Source of the DNA: Phocoena phocoena
Lineage: Eukaryota; Chordata; Mammalia; Artiodactyla; Phocoenidae
Assembly: GCF_963924675.1 (NCBI RefSeq)
Contig: NC_089238.1
Coordinates: 43,914,879 to 43,978,878, forward strand
Length of the DNA stretch: 64,000 nt
Direction of reading: 5' to 3'
The position numbers and the translations under genes were made by a program. Shown piece by piece: positions 12,198 to 25,395 of the stretch (within the stretch, counting starts at the first letter, position 1; each line of letters begins with the position of its first letter). The notes beneath the pieces are model-generated. The model did not search any database. It was not told where the DNA came from and worked only from the letters and a program-made list of their open reading frames with translations.

Positions 12198-12859
12198 GGC
12201 TCTGAGGGCGCGTGACACACTTACCCTGGCTTTGGGTTCCTCCCTGGGATCCTGCAGGTCCAGGCTGGGTTTGGGCTGCACTTGCCATAAAACTCTTCGG
12301 TTTCCGTGTTAAAGAATATGGTGCCTACCTGCCACCTGCTTTCTGCCGGGCTGCGTAGGCTGTGTTCTTTATTGCTTTCCCATTTCTCTTTTTGCTTTTT
12401 TTTTCCCCCCTCAGTTTTTCTCAGTATGGGAGAAATATGTTTTCAAATAGGCTTTTACTTTGGGTTTTGCCACTTTAGCCCAATCCATTAGCAGTTCTGA
12501 GGGAGTTGGGAAGGACTTTGTAAGGATGTATCCTTCAGAGTGGTTGTTAAAGGGCTTTGTATAGTTTTTTTTTTTATAGTTTTATACCTCAAGACTATAT
12601 CTTGAGACCTTTTGTGTGTTTGTTAATAAAAAGAGCTATTTATTGCTTTTAAAAGACCCTTGACTTCTGCTCTAATTAGAATATTAAAAATTGGACAGTA
12701 TGTGATTTTTCTTGGAACAGGCCTGTCTGTTGTTTTAACGCAGTTTTATCCAGATCTGTTGCCCTCTCATGAAGACACAAAAAGAATCTATGTGCTTTGC
12801 TCTCACCATTTTCCTTGGGTTAAAATCCTCTACTTAGGACGGAGTTTGTCCTTTCAGAC

Positions 12860-13244
12860 TGCCTTAGTTTGTTTAGAGCTGCCCTAACAAAATACCATAG
12901 GCCGAGTGCCTTAAACAACAGAACTTAATTTACTCCCAGTTCTGGAGGCTGGAAGTCCAAGGTGTTGGCAGGTTTTGTTTCTCCTGAGGCCACTTTCCTT
13001 GGCATACAGACGGCTGCTTCTCTTCTTCCATGGTCTTTGCTCTGTGCTCAGCCCTGTGTCTCTCTGTGTGTCATAATGTCCTCTTCTTATAGGGATAAGT
13101 CGGGGTGGGCCCTAATCCAATCTAACACTCATTTTTAACTTATTCACTGCCTTAAAGATCTTTCTCCAAATACAGTCATAGCTGAGGTGTTGGGGGTTAG
13201 AGCTTCAACATATGAATTTGGGGAACACATTTCAGGCCGTAACA
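12860..13244 (-). mobile_element. Solo LTR of an ERVL-MaLR element (MST/MLT1 type)
   Basis: This 385-bp block is the reverse complement of a mammalian-apparent LTR retrotransposon LTR. It begins TGCCTTAGTTTGTTTAGAGC and includes CAGTTCTGGAGGCTGGAAGT, TTCTTATAGGGATAAGT and CTCCAAATACAGTCATA. It ends CAACATATGAATTTGGGGAA...CCGTAACA. It is a solo LTR with no internal gag or pol sequence adjoining. It is an ancient fossil with no coding potential. Confidence 0.82.
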
Positions 13245-15086
13245 TTGACTCTCTGACCTCTGAGGCCAGTGTCTTGTTTCTTTATCTGTGGTCCTTTTGG
13301 ATGTGGAAGGAGGGCAGGAGGTGGAGATGGGCTCAGAGGCGGAGGGCGGTGGTGAGACCCTGGACGCAGCCCTCCCGCAGCATTGTCAGGACCTGCTGGT
13401 CCCTCCGTAGCTTCCTGCTCCCAGCCCTTGGTCCTCGGTGAGGGCCTTGGCCTGTGAAGAAAAACAGAGCAAGCTTCTTGGCAGAGGACTCCAGAGGAGT
13501 CCCCTTGTTAGATCAGGAAAGGGGTCAGAGTGCTGTGCCCACTGAGCTCGTTGAACCAGGAGGCTTTTCTCACCTGTCCTGACACAGCCTCTGCTCAAAC
13601 CTTCCACGGATGGGCCCCAGGGGCACAGCCAGCCCCATGTAGGGATAGTCTCGTGCCTGTGAAACTTGGCAGTCTGCTCCTGGGGACTGCTCCTTGCCCT
13701 TGTCGAGGGTTCTCCAGTAGGCTGTCACGTATGAGGCTCTTGTGGGAGGATCTATAGCAGTAGCGACTCCTCTCTCTCACCCACGGGTGCTTTCAAGGAC
13801 AAGCACAGCTCCCTTGTAGATCTGTGGATGGTGTTTAGTGGCCCTGTTTGGTTTTTGGCCTGGCTGGAGTGAGTGCCCACCCCCGCCCCCTAGACCTCTC
13901 CGCCGTCTACGACCTGCTTTGCTGGAGAATTCTACATGGTGTCTATTGGTTGGGCTTCCATCCAAAGCATTTTGTCGGTTGCCGGAAGTGCCTGAAGGAC
14001 TCTGACTCCATGTGGTTTTTACCTTATCTGTGTCAAATCCTCCAGGATAAAGGCCCCAGGGTGTGAGTTTGCACCCTTTTCATTTCGGGCCCACCCCTCA
14101 CATGTGTCCATAGGGCAGGTACATCCTCTTCCCCAACCCTCATCTTTCCCAGATGCGAATCTGGGATGCAGGTTTCACGACTGACCTCCAGAAGGGCCTC
14201 CCTCTGCAAGAGTGTAAAGCAAGGCATGTTCACTGCTTCTCAGCCATCGTAGGTCTCAAGTCTCCAGGTTCCCCCCGTTCCAGACTGTGTGCTCAGTGCC
14301 ACGTGTGACTAGGAGCTGCCGTGTTAGTGCAGACAGAAGGAAGAACGTCCTTCGGGACGTTCTCATGGGTGGTGCTGCTGTAGACAGAGGCTCAGGGCAG
14401 CGCTCTTCCCGTTGTGTCCTGCCTCCGTCCTGTGGGCTGCCGACCTCATCCAAGGGACGAGCAGTGCTTTGTCCCAGGGACAGGCTTCTTCGTATCCAGA
14501 AGGGAATATAATCCACTGCCGGATCCTCTCAGGGTAGAAATGGAGAAACCCGTCAGACAGGTGAGAGAAGGGGCAGCAGTCATCTGTGACTCTCCAGCCA
14601 GCAGAGTTTAAGCCTTGGTTTTCTCCGAGAACTGGAAATGGTTCGCGCGGTTTTCCTAATATTCAAAACCCTTTCGTGATTTTCTTGTGTGAGTCAACCC
14701 AAGAAGGACTGAGAAACCGCGCAGAATGGAGAGGGCAGCCCTGCCCCGGTGGGCTTGGGTGGGAGTCTGTACCGGGAACTGTGTGAGGCACTTAAGTGGT
14801 GAGGGTGTGGCCCGGCCATGGACCAGGCAAGCTTGTGTCCACCCCAGACATGTTCATGCCGATATTGCGGTGGATGTGAGCTGGAATTTGGGTTGGTGGG
14901 TCTTGAATTATTAACAGAACAATGAAGTCTGTGTAGGCAGTTAAATTTAGAACAAAATCAAAATTGGGACCGTGATTTTTGACAAAGGGAGGGCAAGAAG
15001 GTATAAGGAGGATGGGGAAATGCTGAAGAGTTTGGAAATGAAGAGGCGAAGATGAGGCACAAGTAGGGAAAAGACAGTATCTGACT

Positions 15087-15314
15087 TGCCTTGCTTCTTT
15101 TTTTTTTTTTTTGCGGTACGCGGGCCTCTCACTGTTGTGGCCTCTCCCATTGCGGAGCACAGGCTCCGGACGCGCAGGCTCAGCGGCCATGGCTCACGGG
15201 CCCAGCCGCTCCGCGGCATGTGGGATCTTCCCGGACCGGGGCATGAACCCATGTCCCCTGCACCGGCAGGTGGACTCTCAACCACTGCGCCACCAGGGAA
15301 GCCCTGCCTTGCTT
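15087..15314 (-). mobile_element. CHR-type SINE, short class, with 10-bp target duplication
   Basis: The element proper is 15097-15304, read on the minus strand. Its 5' end is GGGCTTCCCTGGTGGCGCAG with the tRNA-Glu-derived A and B boxes. A central CTCCGGACGCGCAGG-type segment follows, ending in a poly-A tail (seen as T's from 15098). It is flanked by a perfect target-site duplication TGCCTTGCTT at 15087-15096 and 15305-15314. The perfect flanks and close match to the other short-class copies imply a young insertion. It is antisense to ZFHX3. Confidence 0.95.
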
Positions 15315-15454
15315 TAGAAGAGAACCACGGCAGGGGAAGAAGCGACTGGTTTGAGTCCAGAAGTGGAGCTCTTTAATCCTGCATGCATGGGCGTGTCCTT
15401 AGTATGGCCACACGCCACTCTAGGCTCTGGGAAAGCCGCCGGCAGGGAGAGAAT

Positions 15455-15830
15455 GCAAAGTCCGGACTTTGCCCTCTAGTAAGGGGGAGACAGACAGCAG
15501 ATAAACAAGTAGATGATGTCAGGTGTGCAAGGTGCTATAAATATAGAGCCAGGCGGGGCAGGGTGTTATATAAGGCGCTCTGGGGAGGCGACAGGTGACA
15601 TCGGAGCTGAGCGGGAGCGGCCCTGACAGAGGGCCCAGCAAGTGCGCAGCCCCTCGGCTGATTGGAGGAGCAGCGGGCAGAGGGCTGGCGGGCTGGGAGC
15701 TGTGGTCCAAGCAGCCCGGTCCTGTGGACCCTGGCAGGATGCAGGGGGATTTGGAATTTGCTCCCATCTAGATGGGAAAGGTCAAAGCAGGGGAGTGACG
15801 GTGCAACTTCCACTATTCTGGTTACCATGG
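15455..15830 (-). repeat. L2 LINE 3' fragment
   Basis: Landmarks of L2 appear in reverse order: GACAGACAGCAGATAAACAAGTAG, CAGGTGACATCGGAGCTGAG, GGGCCCAGCAAGTGCG and GGTCAAAGCAGGGGAGTGACG. It is degenerate and has no intact frame. Confidence 0.6.
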
Positions 15831-18800
15831 AAACTTGATTTGCATGTCCACTGTCGTACAGATGTGAATTGTCTCCCTCCCCATCACCCCCAAGTAAAGG
15901 AGCCCCTCAGGCAGGGAGGAGAGGGGGTACCACAGGGTGCAGTCTCTGCAGGGTGCTTGTGAGCCAGGATGACCGCAAGTGGAAGGGGCTACGTTGACCT
16001 TGAACTGCTTAGAAGCCACTTTCTGGGATCAGAGTAGCTCTTTGGAGTTCTCTGGTTTAGCCCAGGGGTCAGCGGTTTTTTCATAAAACAAAATCCATTT
16101 CTGGTGAGTCATCACGCAAGCGTGAAGCACAGGACAGACTCGTGTCCTTTAGACTCGAGGATGAGCTGTCTCTACTACAACATAAACACCATATGTGAAG
16201 AGTGAGAAACTGGCTCTGGCCAGGGTATGTGTTAGAATGACTAGAGCGAAGTAATAACCTTCCATCTCCTCCTGCCCTCTACCTTCTGATAGGCGTTCAC
16301 ATTCCACACAGCGTCTCGGTGTGTCAGAGGGTGATGTGTATTTCCTGGACAAGAATTCCTTTTCACTACTTAGTGTCATAATCCAGAAAGTGTGCAGTGC
16401 CCTAACACCTGTGTTCTCTTGGTTTCCCTGGTGCTGCGTGTCCAGAGGTCATTATCCCGTTCTGGGTGGCTGATGACCTCGCTCTGACTTGCGTGTCTAT
16501 CCAGCCTTTGACAGACAGGCCTGACCTAATTCTGCAGCCATTTTTTCTCTCCGTGGACATGTGTCCAGACCCCAGGCAGATCTGAAGACTTCCTTAGAAC
16601 CCATAAGACCAGGAAGATTTGTGCCCTACTATACTGTTTTTTCCTGGGCTTGCTTTAATCAGGAATGCAGACTGGGGTGTGTGTGTATGCGTGTGTGTAT
16701 TTCCAGTAGATGGTGTGCAGGTGCAGGGCCTTCATTCCCTTCTATGAGGCAGTATTACACGGCTAAGTAAATTTAAAATGGGCAAGAGTGATTCTTTTTC
16801 AATAACGGGGGTCACTCCTGCCCGCTCGCGGTCCTGGTCCCTTTGGGATTGTCAGGCTCGCATTGAAAGGGCCCTGGAGGGAAGGATGTTGGTATATATC
16901 ATGGATATTTGGAAAGAAAGTTTCAGCCGCACCTGGCTGCCGTGTGTGAGGACAAATCTAATTTATTTTAAAAATTTGGCCACAGGCAGCCTTTTCTGTC
17001 TGTTTCTTTTGGGCGGGGAGGGGGGACCTGGGTTGAAAAGCAGCAGCAGGCTATGGTTTGCATTTGTTTTCTTCCAGATTTGACCAGCCAGCAGAAGAGA
17101 GATTATCTCTAACGGATATGAAAGGTTTAATCATTTTAATTTTGTTTTTATTAAAGTTTATCATAACTTTTTCCCCCAACGTGCCCTGGTAGAACGGAGG
17201 GGAGAGAAGAGGAGGTAATATAAATATACACAAACCCCCAAGCACTTGGTTAATAAACTCTCTAAGGGGACGGCCCACGTGGGGAGGAAGTGGCTGCATG
17301 GCTGGGGACAGTGGTCTGACCGGGGCATGCCGTGACAACCCTGAAACGTGGCCGGCATCTCCCAAGCTTCCCGGCCCCCTCCAGCAGACACTTGCCATGG
17401 GGAGCTCTTGGTGTTCATTAAAGAGAGAGAGAGAGGAAGCTTCAACTCTTGTCTTACTTTATCATGGTTCTCAAATGGACTGGATCCCCAAGCCATTTCT
17501 AGCTATAAAGAAGCCTAAATTTATAGAGAATAATAGAATTTGCCTAGATTCTTCTACCCCTTATCATAACAATGAAATGTATGAACCTGGATATTCTGAA
17601 GACTTACTTTAGGTCAAAATCCCTGAGGGGCTGTGTGTGTTTTATGAAACAGCAAAGTTGGGATAAAAATAGTCTTTAGTTTTGGGGGTAGGAAAACTGT
17701 CCTATATACATGATGGTGAAACAGAGCAGGTAGGATCCTAGAGGAACGGGACTGTTGGCTAATTTTCCGTTTAGGGCAATAAAAGAAGCTTGTTTCAAAG
17801 TGAATTGTCCCAAATCACCTGGGTGTGGACTGGAGTCACCCCTGGCCTCAGCTCAGTCTTCCCTCGCCCCGTGACTGGAAAACCCCATGGAGGCATGACT
17901 GTTTGGAATCCCATCACCTGGACCAGGTGGGATGTTGCATGGCCTGGGAATGATGAAGTTGTGTTCACGCCTGTGTTCTCATCAGGCTGGAAATTGGACT
18001 TGCACACTTCAGCCATTTTTTTAAAGCAGTGGGATGAAAGCACTGTCATCTCCTTAAACCTGACTTAAGCAGGTAGCTCACTTAACCTTAATACATACCA
18101 GTCTTGAAGTTCTGGGAGACGTTCAGGCTTTACAGTACTTTCTCTGCCGTTGTTGGGTGGTGGGTGGTTCATCAGTAGAGAAGCAGCTTTCCTAGTGGTG
18201 GCTGAGACTCCGGTTCCTCGAACCAAGCAGAAACCGCACTGAGGAGGGTTCGACCCAGCCGCTAGCGTGAGTGAATGACCCGGCCCCTGGCAGGCCGTGT
18301 GGGCTGTCACGTGCTCCATACAGGTTCCCTTGGGGTCTGCGGGCTTCCATGAGGAGCTGTGTTGGGTGGAAGGCTTCCCAAACCAAGTGTGTCTTCTGAG
18401 AAGGAAAGCCAGAGCCAGAGACTGTCCTAGGTTTGCAGGCACCTGTTGTGCCCAGCAGGCTGTGTCCAGGCAGGAGAGTGTACCAGTGACAGCGCAGCAG
18501 CCTGTCACTTTGGAACTGTCTTATGAGAGTGACTTGAACCAGTGAGGGGCAGCTTTCGTGGTCACTGTCAGCTGGGGTTGTGTGAACAGTAGAAATGCAC
18601 AAACGCAGGCCCATGTCGTTCCGTGCAGGCTCTTACCCACAGTTTAGGCAGCCCTCCATGAGAGGAGGAGAGACCTGGCTATTCCACAGAATTTCTAATT
18701 TGTATGTGAGGTCTTAGTCTCATATTTTCAAAGCTGTGTAGACTCTGAAGACGGCAGAAGGTGGGGAAACAAAAATACATCTCTTCTTTGATCTCACAGC

Positions 18801-19289
18801 ATTCGGCTGTGAGTTGCGGAGGCACCCCAAGAGTGCTGACATGAATTAGGGGCTTCATTTTCCCTCACACAAGCAGACTTGGGAGGAGAGCAGTCAAGTG
18901 CAGGAGTGAAGGCCGCACAGGGCCAGCAGGGACCCTGCTTCCTTCCATCTTTCCACACAGCTGTCCTCATCGTCTCAGGATGGCCGCTCCGTCTGTGCTC
19001 TGGGCGGGAGGAAGCGGGAAGGGGAAAGCACAGGCACCACCTGAATTCGATTCTTCCAAAAGCTTTCCCCAAAGCATCACCCAGTTACTTCCTCCTGCAT
19101 CTCATTGGCTGGAACTTGGTCCCATGACACTCTGTGGGCACAGAAGAAACTGGGAGACGCAGATTTTAACTGGGGGTATTGCTGCCCCGAATAAAAGGAG
19201 TGCTCTGTCACAAGGAAGAGCAGTTATTAGGAAGGCAGATAGGAGCCTCTGCCACACATCTTTTAAAAGATAAGGAGGGGATTAAGTCA

Positions 19290-19553
19290 ACTGTTATGAA
19301 AATGTGGTGGAAATCTGGGTAGCCACTAGGAATAATGTTCTTGATTAATATTTAAGGATATCAAAGAAAGTTCAATAGACAGGGAAGCAAGACCCCAAAT
19401 CATATATAATTGTCCTAGTTTCCTTTAAAGTATATATAAATATATTGAGGTGTTATCACTGATTGTGGGCGATTTTTACTTCCTTCACACTTTTTGTATT
19501 TTCAGGATTTTCAACAGGAGGCACTTATTGCTTTTATGATCGGGGAAAAAAAG
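19290..19553 (+). repeat. Old L1M 3' end
   Basis: The segment GATTTTTACTTCCTTCACAC, then TTTTGTATTTTCAGGATTTTC, AACAGGAGGCACTTATTGC and a short A-rich tail matches the layout of L1MA/L1MB 3' UTRs in the + orientation. No open frame remains. Confidence 0.58.
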
Positions 19554-20027
19554 GCAAACTTTAAGTGTAAGGAATAGAGAAGTTGGTAATTACTATCTCG
19601 TGTATGAAATATACTTGATGGAAAAAATAAGATGAGTAATAAAGGGGAAAATCTATAAACCTGTAGTGATGATGGAATGATGATGAGTAACTGTAGTGCT
19701 ATGGATTCATCAAGAGCAAATCCCGTCATACTAATAAGATAAAAGGAAATAATGTACGTCAATTCTCATTGCAAAGGGAAGTTGTATAGTACAGATGCAA
19801 ACTTATATTCTGGAGGCTTTAAATGTACTTCAGTAACATTCAACATCCTCTCCAAGCATCGTTTCAAGGTGACTCAGGGGCCATTCTTTCCCCCATTTTT
19901 ACTCTGGAAATACTGGGGCGTGTTGAGCTTTTCAGTTGTTTAAGCCCCTGTTAGTGTAAACACTAGTTTCTGTGGAAAAGTGTGAAAGAATAGGAGAAAT
20001 GACCCCTGCCTATTGTCTTCGGGAGGA

Positions 20028-20030
<3 letters not shown>

Positions 20031-20066
<36 letters not shown>

Positions 20067-20073
20067 CACACAC
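20031..20073. repeat. (CA)n microsatellite
   Basis: About 21 CA units with a single G interruption. Confidence 0.93.
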
Positions 20074-20894
20074 GATTAACACAGTTCAAGATGATCCGTG
20101 GTAATCACTAGATAGTAGGGCAGGGCAATTGAAGATCCTGGGCCTTCTGAGGTGTGGGGAATTCTTGGGTTGAACGACTAGGGAAGCTCCAAGAAGCAAG
20201 CAAACCTGTTCCCGGTAGAGTAAGATTCTCGGCCTTCTGGGCGAGTTCAGGAGTTTGGTCGGGGGCCAGGGAGCCAGGCCATTCAGCCAGACAAAGGACC
20301 CTGGGCAAGGACCACCAGCTGTAGACCCATTTCCTTCCATCATTTGTATCTAGCTTCCTCCGCTCTCCCCTCCACCACGCCAATCTGCCCCTTTGAGAGA
20401 CAGACAGGATTGCAAGTGTGAATATCATAGGTATATTAAAAACAAATACATCAAAACTACTGTCTTTTCCATAACCTCCTTATCAGATTCTGAGCCTAAA
20501 GAGAAATGTTCACATGTGTTGAACCCTGACTAAAAGAAAGACTAATAAGCAGGGATAATATATTGATTTCTGGGCTATATGTGTTGAGGGGAACTGCAAA
20601 TGCTGGTGAAAGTTTTGTTTTTATTTAACATTTTCATTAGTAACTTGAAAACAAATAGTAAATGAAATTTGCATACAATCTAAAATATTTATGCAGTAAT
20701 GTGTATAATTGCCAATACTTAACACAAAAATATATATAATTGGACTAGAGATGTTAGGAATCTTACTGTATTTTATTTTCAATTTGTAGGTTTGTTTCGT
20801 CCATGGTTGTTCAGCAGGTAGTTGTGATTTTGGTGTTTTTGTGAGAGCGGGTGAGCTCACGTCCTTCTACTCTGCCATCTTGTCTCCACCTCTC

Positions 20895-21079
20895 AATTTG
20901 GACTTTTTAAATGTTTTTATTTTGATGTAATTGCAGACTTACAGAAAAGTAAAGAGTAAAAAGAATTCCCATATATCTTTACCCAGATTCCCCAAATGTT
21001 AACATTTTAGCACATTTGCTTTCTCAAGCTCTCTTGCTCTCTCACACACACTTACTGTCTACATACCTATGTAGGTCGG

Positions 21080-21128
<49 letters not shown>

Positions 21129-21780
21129 GGTATACACATTTTAATTTTTTTCTGCCCATTTCAGAGTAAATTTCAGACATGGTGCCATTTGATCTCCAAA
21201 TATGTTAATGTATATTTCCTAAGAACAAGTTACATAACCACAGAAAAATGGTCAAAATCAAAAAATTAACACTGATACAAAACTACTAGGTAATCTACAG
21301 ATCTTCTTCAAATTTTCCCAGTTATACCATTTATATGAAAAAAATCCCAGATCACAAGTTGTATTTGGATGTCCATCTCTTTTTAAAGTCTTGTAATGTA
21401 GAACAGTTTCTCATTCTTTCCTTTGTCTTTTACAGCCTCCACGTATTTGATGAGTATAGGTTAGTTAATTTGTAGAGTGTCCTCAAATTGAGTGTGTCTG
21501 ATGTTTCCTTATGATTAGAATCAGGCTTCGCGTTTTGGTAGAAATTCCCAAAAAGTGTTGTTGTTCTTCCCAGTACATTGTATCAGAAGGGACATGGTAT
21601 CGATTTGTCTCTTTATTGGTGATGTCAACTTTGATCAGTTAGATATGGTGACAGATAGTGATTACTTTGTTATGTTAGTGAAGAGTCAGTAGTTACGGTG
21701 ATTAGTTATCCATTGTAAAGTCACTGTTTTCCCCTTTGTAACTAATGAGAATCTAGTGGAAGGATACATTGAGTGTATTC
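20895..21780 (-). repeat. Ancient L1M (L1MC/L1ME) 3' fragment
   Basis: Roughly 880 bp reads as the reverse complement of an old L1M 3' region. Landmarks are ATGTTAACATTTTAGCACAT, CAGAGTAAATTTCAGACATGG, TTAACACTGATACAAAACTA, TTTGGATGTCCATCTCTTTT, GTCTGATGTTTCCTTATGATTAG and GTGATGTCAACTTTGATCA. It is interrupted by a CA microsatellite. No frame survives. Confidence 0.72.
21082..21125. repeat. (CA)n microsatellite inside L1M
   Basis: About 22 uninterrupted CA units, longer than the other arrays here and likely polymorphic. Confidence 0.95.
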
Positions 21781-23424
21781 AATAAGGAATTGAATTTTTA
21801 AATGGGATTATTTGGAAAAATGTATGGTAATAAAAAATCAATAGGTAGAAATATTTGGCAAAAAGAAAGAAGTATAGTCATTAAAGTTGATTTTTAAAGC
21901 TTATGTATTATTTACCAGTTTCTAGAGGATTAAGTAATTTGACAATCCAGAATATTGAAAGAGTGAAAAGAATTTTCAAAAATGCCCCTGATGGTAGAGT
22001 GAATGAGGAACACTGAAAGGAACCAAAGAAGTGGTTCTAGTATAAGAAGGAAGATAAGCGTCAGCTTGGACAGAGCCTGAAGAGCAGGGTCTTAGGAATG
22101 TGAAAGTTGGGACTAGGGTAACTCTTGATTCATTTCTAATTCCATTATTTTTGGAAAACAAGCACCTCTTGATCTCGTCGGTGTGCTCGGATGTAAGTGG
22201 GCCTCTGGTTGTGGAACGCTCCAGCAGGATGGGTCGGTATCCGAGTGCAGAGCGCAGAAGGGAACGTGGGGCCTCTGGCGTGCACCCTGCCGTGCGGTGT
22301 GTCTGGTTCCCTCCTCCGGTCCCGCAGTACTTTAGCGTAAGCCCTAGTGAGGGCATTTGGTGAGCTTTCCTTTCCTCTCTGCTAAATCGAATACAGTTCT
22401 CTGTCCTTGTTCCTTTACTCTCCGTCTTCTGCCCTGTCTCTGAGGGGCGCAGGGGAGAAGGCCCCTCTTTGCCCTGGGATGTCTCGGAAGGCACAGCCTC
22501 TTTCCTCTTCACCTTCCACTCCTTCCTCTTACTGGCTCTGGTGGAAATACGGCCTCCTCATTTTTCTTCTTCTTGCATCAAATTGTGGTCAGCTGTTTCT
22601 CCTGTCCATTCTTAGAATTCCTGCCCCATGCTTACCTGTCTTCCTTTCTGGAGGGGCTTATTCCTCCCTTCATCTTCAAGGCTGTACATACAGTAGGGCC
22701 CTGTCTCCCTGACTCCTTAGGTGAACAGAGGTCTAGTGAGCCCTTGGTGGAGCAAAGGAGACGGAGAAGCCGAAGGGGAACGGGACATGCTCTGTGCCCA
22801 AGGGGGCTCACTGTCTAACAGGAAAAGATTCCTAAAAAGACCACTGACACGGACTCGGAACACTGCTGATATGCCAGCATGTAAAGGGCATGGGATGTTC
22901 TCTGTGGCCAGTGCGTGGCGTGTGAGCCGGTGGATAGGGTGGAAGTAATTCCCCAGGGGGACTGGGGCGACCCACGTTCTCCATGAGAGAGGGAGTTTGG
23001 ACTTCCCTCTCGGAACCGGGAACCACGAGATGCTTGTACTTAGCAGAGTCACGTGACCTCACCCTGTTTTAGGCAAGCAGTACTGGCTCCTGGGTGGAAG
23101 ATGGAAGGGTTTGAAGGTGAAGCTCATGTGTGGTGACAGGTGAGGATCTGTGCTAATGGAATTGGGGAGGGCGGATGGTGGTACGAGTGAGATACTTAGT
23201 TCTGTTTAGGCAGTTCCATCTGGGAGACATGGAGAGAAAGCAGCTAAGGATGATTGTATGGTGTCTGGCATGGGTCCCTAGGTGGGTGCTGGCGCTATAA
23301 GTAGGAGAGAGCAAATCAAGATGGAGGTGTGGGTAGGAAGGGAAGTTATCGTTGAAAGCACTTTATCGGCCTCATCTCCCAGTTTTCTTAATGAATATAC
23401 TGCTTAATCTGTACCACAGAGTCT

Positions 23425-23610
23425 TACACATAATTATAATTACGTACTGTTTATTTATCTCATATTCCGAAAAGATTTGACGGCCTTGTCTGGCTGGTTA
23501 TTTAATATCTGCTGACTGTTCATCCCTAAAATTGTAAACCTCTGTGGAGCAGGGACCACGTCCTATGCTGCTTGCGTGGCACCCGGTCCAGGATCGGTGC
23601 CACTGGCGAG
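23425..23610 (+). repeat. L2 LINE 3' end
   Basis: The sequence follows the L2 3' layout: a CATAATTATAATTACGT...TTTATTTATCTC segment, then CCTAAAATTGTAAACCTCTG, then GCAGGGACCACGTCCTATG. It is decayed. Confidence 0.5.
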
Positions 23611-25074
23611 CAGCTCAGCCAGTGTCCTCTTGCTGGATCCCTGTGGGTCCTGCGGTCAGCTCTGAGCCTGCCCTGCCCCTCGCACTTACTCTGCTGTGTC
23701 CCCACGGCTGCTGTCTTTTTCCTGCGTCTCTGAACGTTCACCCCCTTGCGACCTTTAGTGAGAACTCGCCAGAAGAGCCACCTAAGCAGGTTTGTGCACT
23801 GACCGGGGGCACCATCAGAAGAGGAAAGCTGCCACCTTGACAAAAAAGTGCCTGGTCACGTACATCATTTCTCTTTCGTTTCTGCGAAAGATCGTACTCT
23901 CCCTGGGTCCGCTGCTTTTCACCTTGGCTAGAAATTGGACAGGAAATGATGACAGGCGCAAAAACAGATGGTCCATCCGAAACAAATGTGGATTACGGGT
24001 TTAAACTGCTATCAGCAACAAATGGAGGAAGAGTGGAGCTGCCTGCTCATTGGCTCCAAGGGGGCACTAGCTCACAGCAGCGTTACGTACAGTACTGCTC
24101 CTACGGCCCTCAGAGCTGGGCGTGTTTTGTCTTCCAAAAGGTTTTCCGTGTGTCTCTCCATCCTCTGGATAGAAGGGGGACACACTCCAGAGCCAGTACG
24201 TGTCTTCCGACTCAGGGTGACCCAGAACGCGCCTCTCTCATTTGATAAAGTGCACCTTTCCTTTGTTCTCTTATCTGGGTGATGCTATTCTCGACCTTCC
24301 CCGACCCTGCTTAAGAAGTTCTGGTCTTTCTAAATTTAGTGAAACTACTCAGGGTTATCACATAACATGCTACCCTGCTGTCATTCGCTGTGTGGAGTAG
24401 AACTAAGGGTGTGCTTTTCTCAGCAGAGTCACAGATGACAGGTTTCCGGAACATTTAGGGCTGGGGCTAAGGACGCCGACCGGATAGTCTTACGCTGGGT
24501 TAGTGAGACTTGACAAACCAGACCCTCCAAACTAAGGAAAGCAAGACATGCTTCCTGTTTGTAAAATGGCAATGTGTATGAGGGGTTGGGAAATCCCACA
24601 GCCTGTAAGGATGGGACTTCCCCCTCCCCAAAGACAATGGCGATTCATATTCTGCAGAACTTCCTTCCAGAAAGACTGTAATTTAGGGAATCTGGGTATT
24701 TAATGTTTCTCCTGTCATCCCCAGGTCATTTTCTGACTTCAGGGAGAGCTGGGCTTCAGGTCGGCGGGTCTGTGCTTGTATCAAAGATGCAGACAGGGAG
24801 GAGGGGACTAGGGGGGGTTCCACGAAGAAAGGTCGCTCTTGTACACTGAACGTTTCCAAGAGCTGAAATCGCTTTGAAGAACCTCTGGGTTAGAGTGAAA
24901 AAGCCCCGTGAATGTGCTCAGACCTTCTGCTGTGACCCAGCGCCCACGTCCTCTGCTTCTGCATCTCCTCAACTCCAAGGAAACGTCTAGGTTCTCTAAC
25001 CTTTCTCTTGCAGCAAACCTTGGGGGACTTTAGGGTCAGACCTGGTTTCGAGACCATTTAAAAATCACATGGTA

Positions 25075-25395
25075 GTTTAGATCCCGGCTTTTCTGTGCTG
25101 GCTGACTTCGGTCAAGTTACATAATCCAGGGATTCTTGACCTTTCCAGGTAATCTGATACACAAGATGGTCCCTCACCCCCCAAAAACTGCATGGATACA
25201 AAAAGTCCCGCGTGTCTACTTCAGGGACCCCCAATAGCACACCTCTAAAGCATCAGTTGTTTTATCTGTAAAAGGGGCACTCGGGCACAATTTGGGGTCT
25301 GTCTCAGTAATTCTCATGTGACAGTTAAGTGAGAGAAGATACATAAAAGTTTCATCCTTAACATGAAGTCTGGCACAGAGCTGATGCACATTCTT
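25075..25395 (+). repeat. MIR interrupted by a hAT-like insertion
   Basis: A MIR-like left half (GATCCCGGCTTTTCTGTGCTG to TCAAGTTACATAATC) and a right half (GTTTTATCTGTAAAAGGGGC onward to TCTGGCACAGAGCTGATGCAC) are separated by about 125 bp from 25127. The insert begins CAGGGATTCTTGACC and ends near GGGACCCCCAATAGC, reminiscent of hAT-Charlie elements. The MIR call is moderate; the insert call is tentative. Confidence 0.42.

Larger units (their letters stand above)
3672..12859 (+). other. ZFHX3: Large ZFHX3 intron, 5' portion
   Basis: This is the first part of the 52.5-kb intron. Recognisable content is a probable L2 fragment (4420-4710), CA-rich simple repeats near 5.3, 8.2 and 10.3 kb, a Tigger-type element (6969-7394), an L1M 3' remnant (about 9.6-9.78 kb) and a MER3-like fragment (12.0-12.2 kb). 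The remainder is unique-looking sequence. I see no splice-bounded exon or RNA gene in it. Confidence 0.75.
13245..20894 (+). other. ZFHX3: Large ZFHX3 intron, 13.2-20.9 kb block
   Basis: This intronic block contains one CHR SINE (15097-15304), a minus-strand L2 fragment (15455-15830), an L1M 3' end (19290-19553) and a CA microsatellite (20031-20073). The rest is unique-looking sequence of mixed base composition. I see no coding exon. Open frames of up to about 147 codons overlap on both strands and have no recognisable domain. Confidence 0.7.

Noticed and set aside
15086..15376. Open frames with near-identical peptides at 15.1, 35.2, 62.7 and 63.3 kb that look like a protein family
   Set aside because: They are translations of the same CHR SINE in different copies, so the apparent conservation is that of the repeat.
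15530..15580. TATAAATA and TATATAAGG words resembling a core promoter
   Set aside because: They fall inside the decayed L2 fragment and no transcript start or exon follows.
16068..16100. CAGGGGTCAGC motif resembling a MER5A terminal repeat
   Set aside because: Only about 12-15 bases match, there is no matching opposite end and no internal MER5A sequence follows.
21976..22512. 178-codon minus-strand open frame
   Set aside because: No recognisable family, no splice-bounded context and competing open frames on the + strand.
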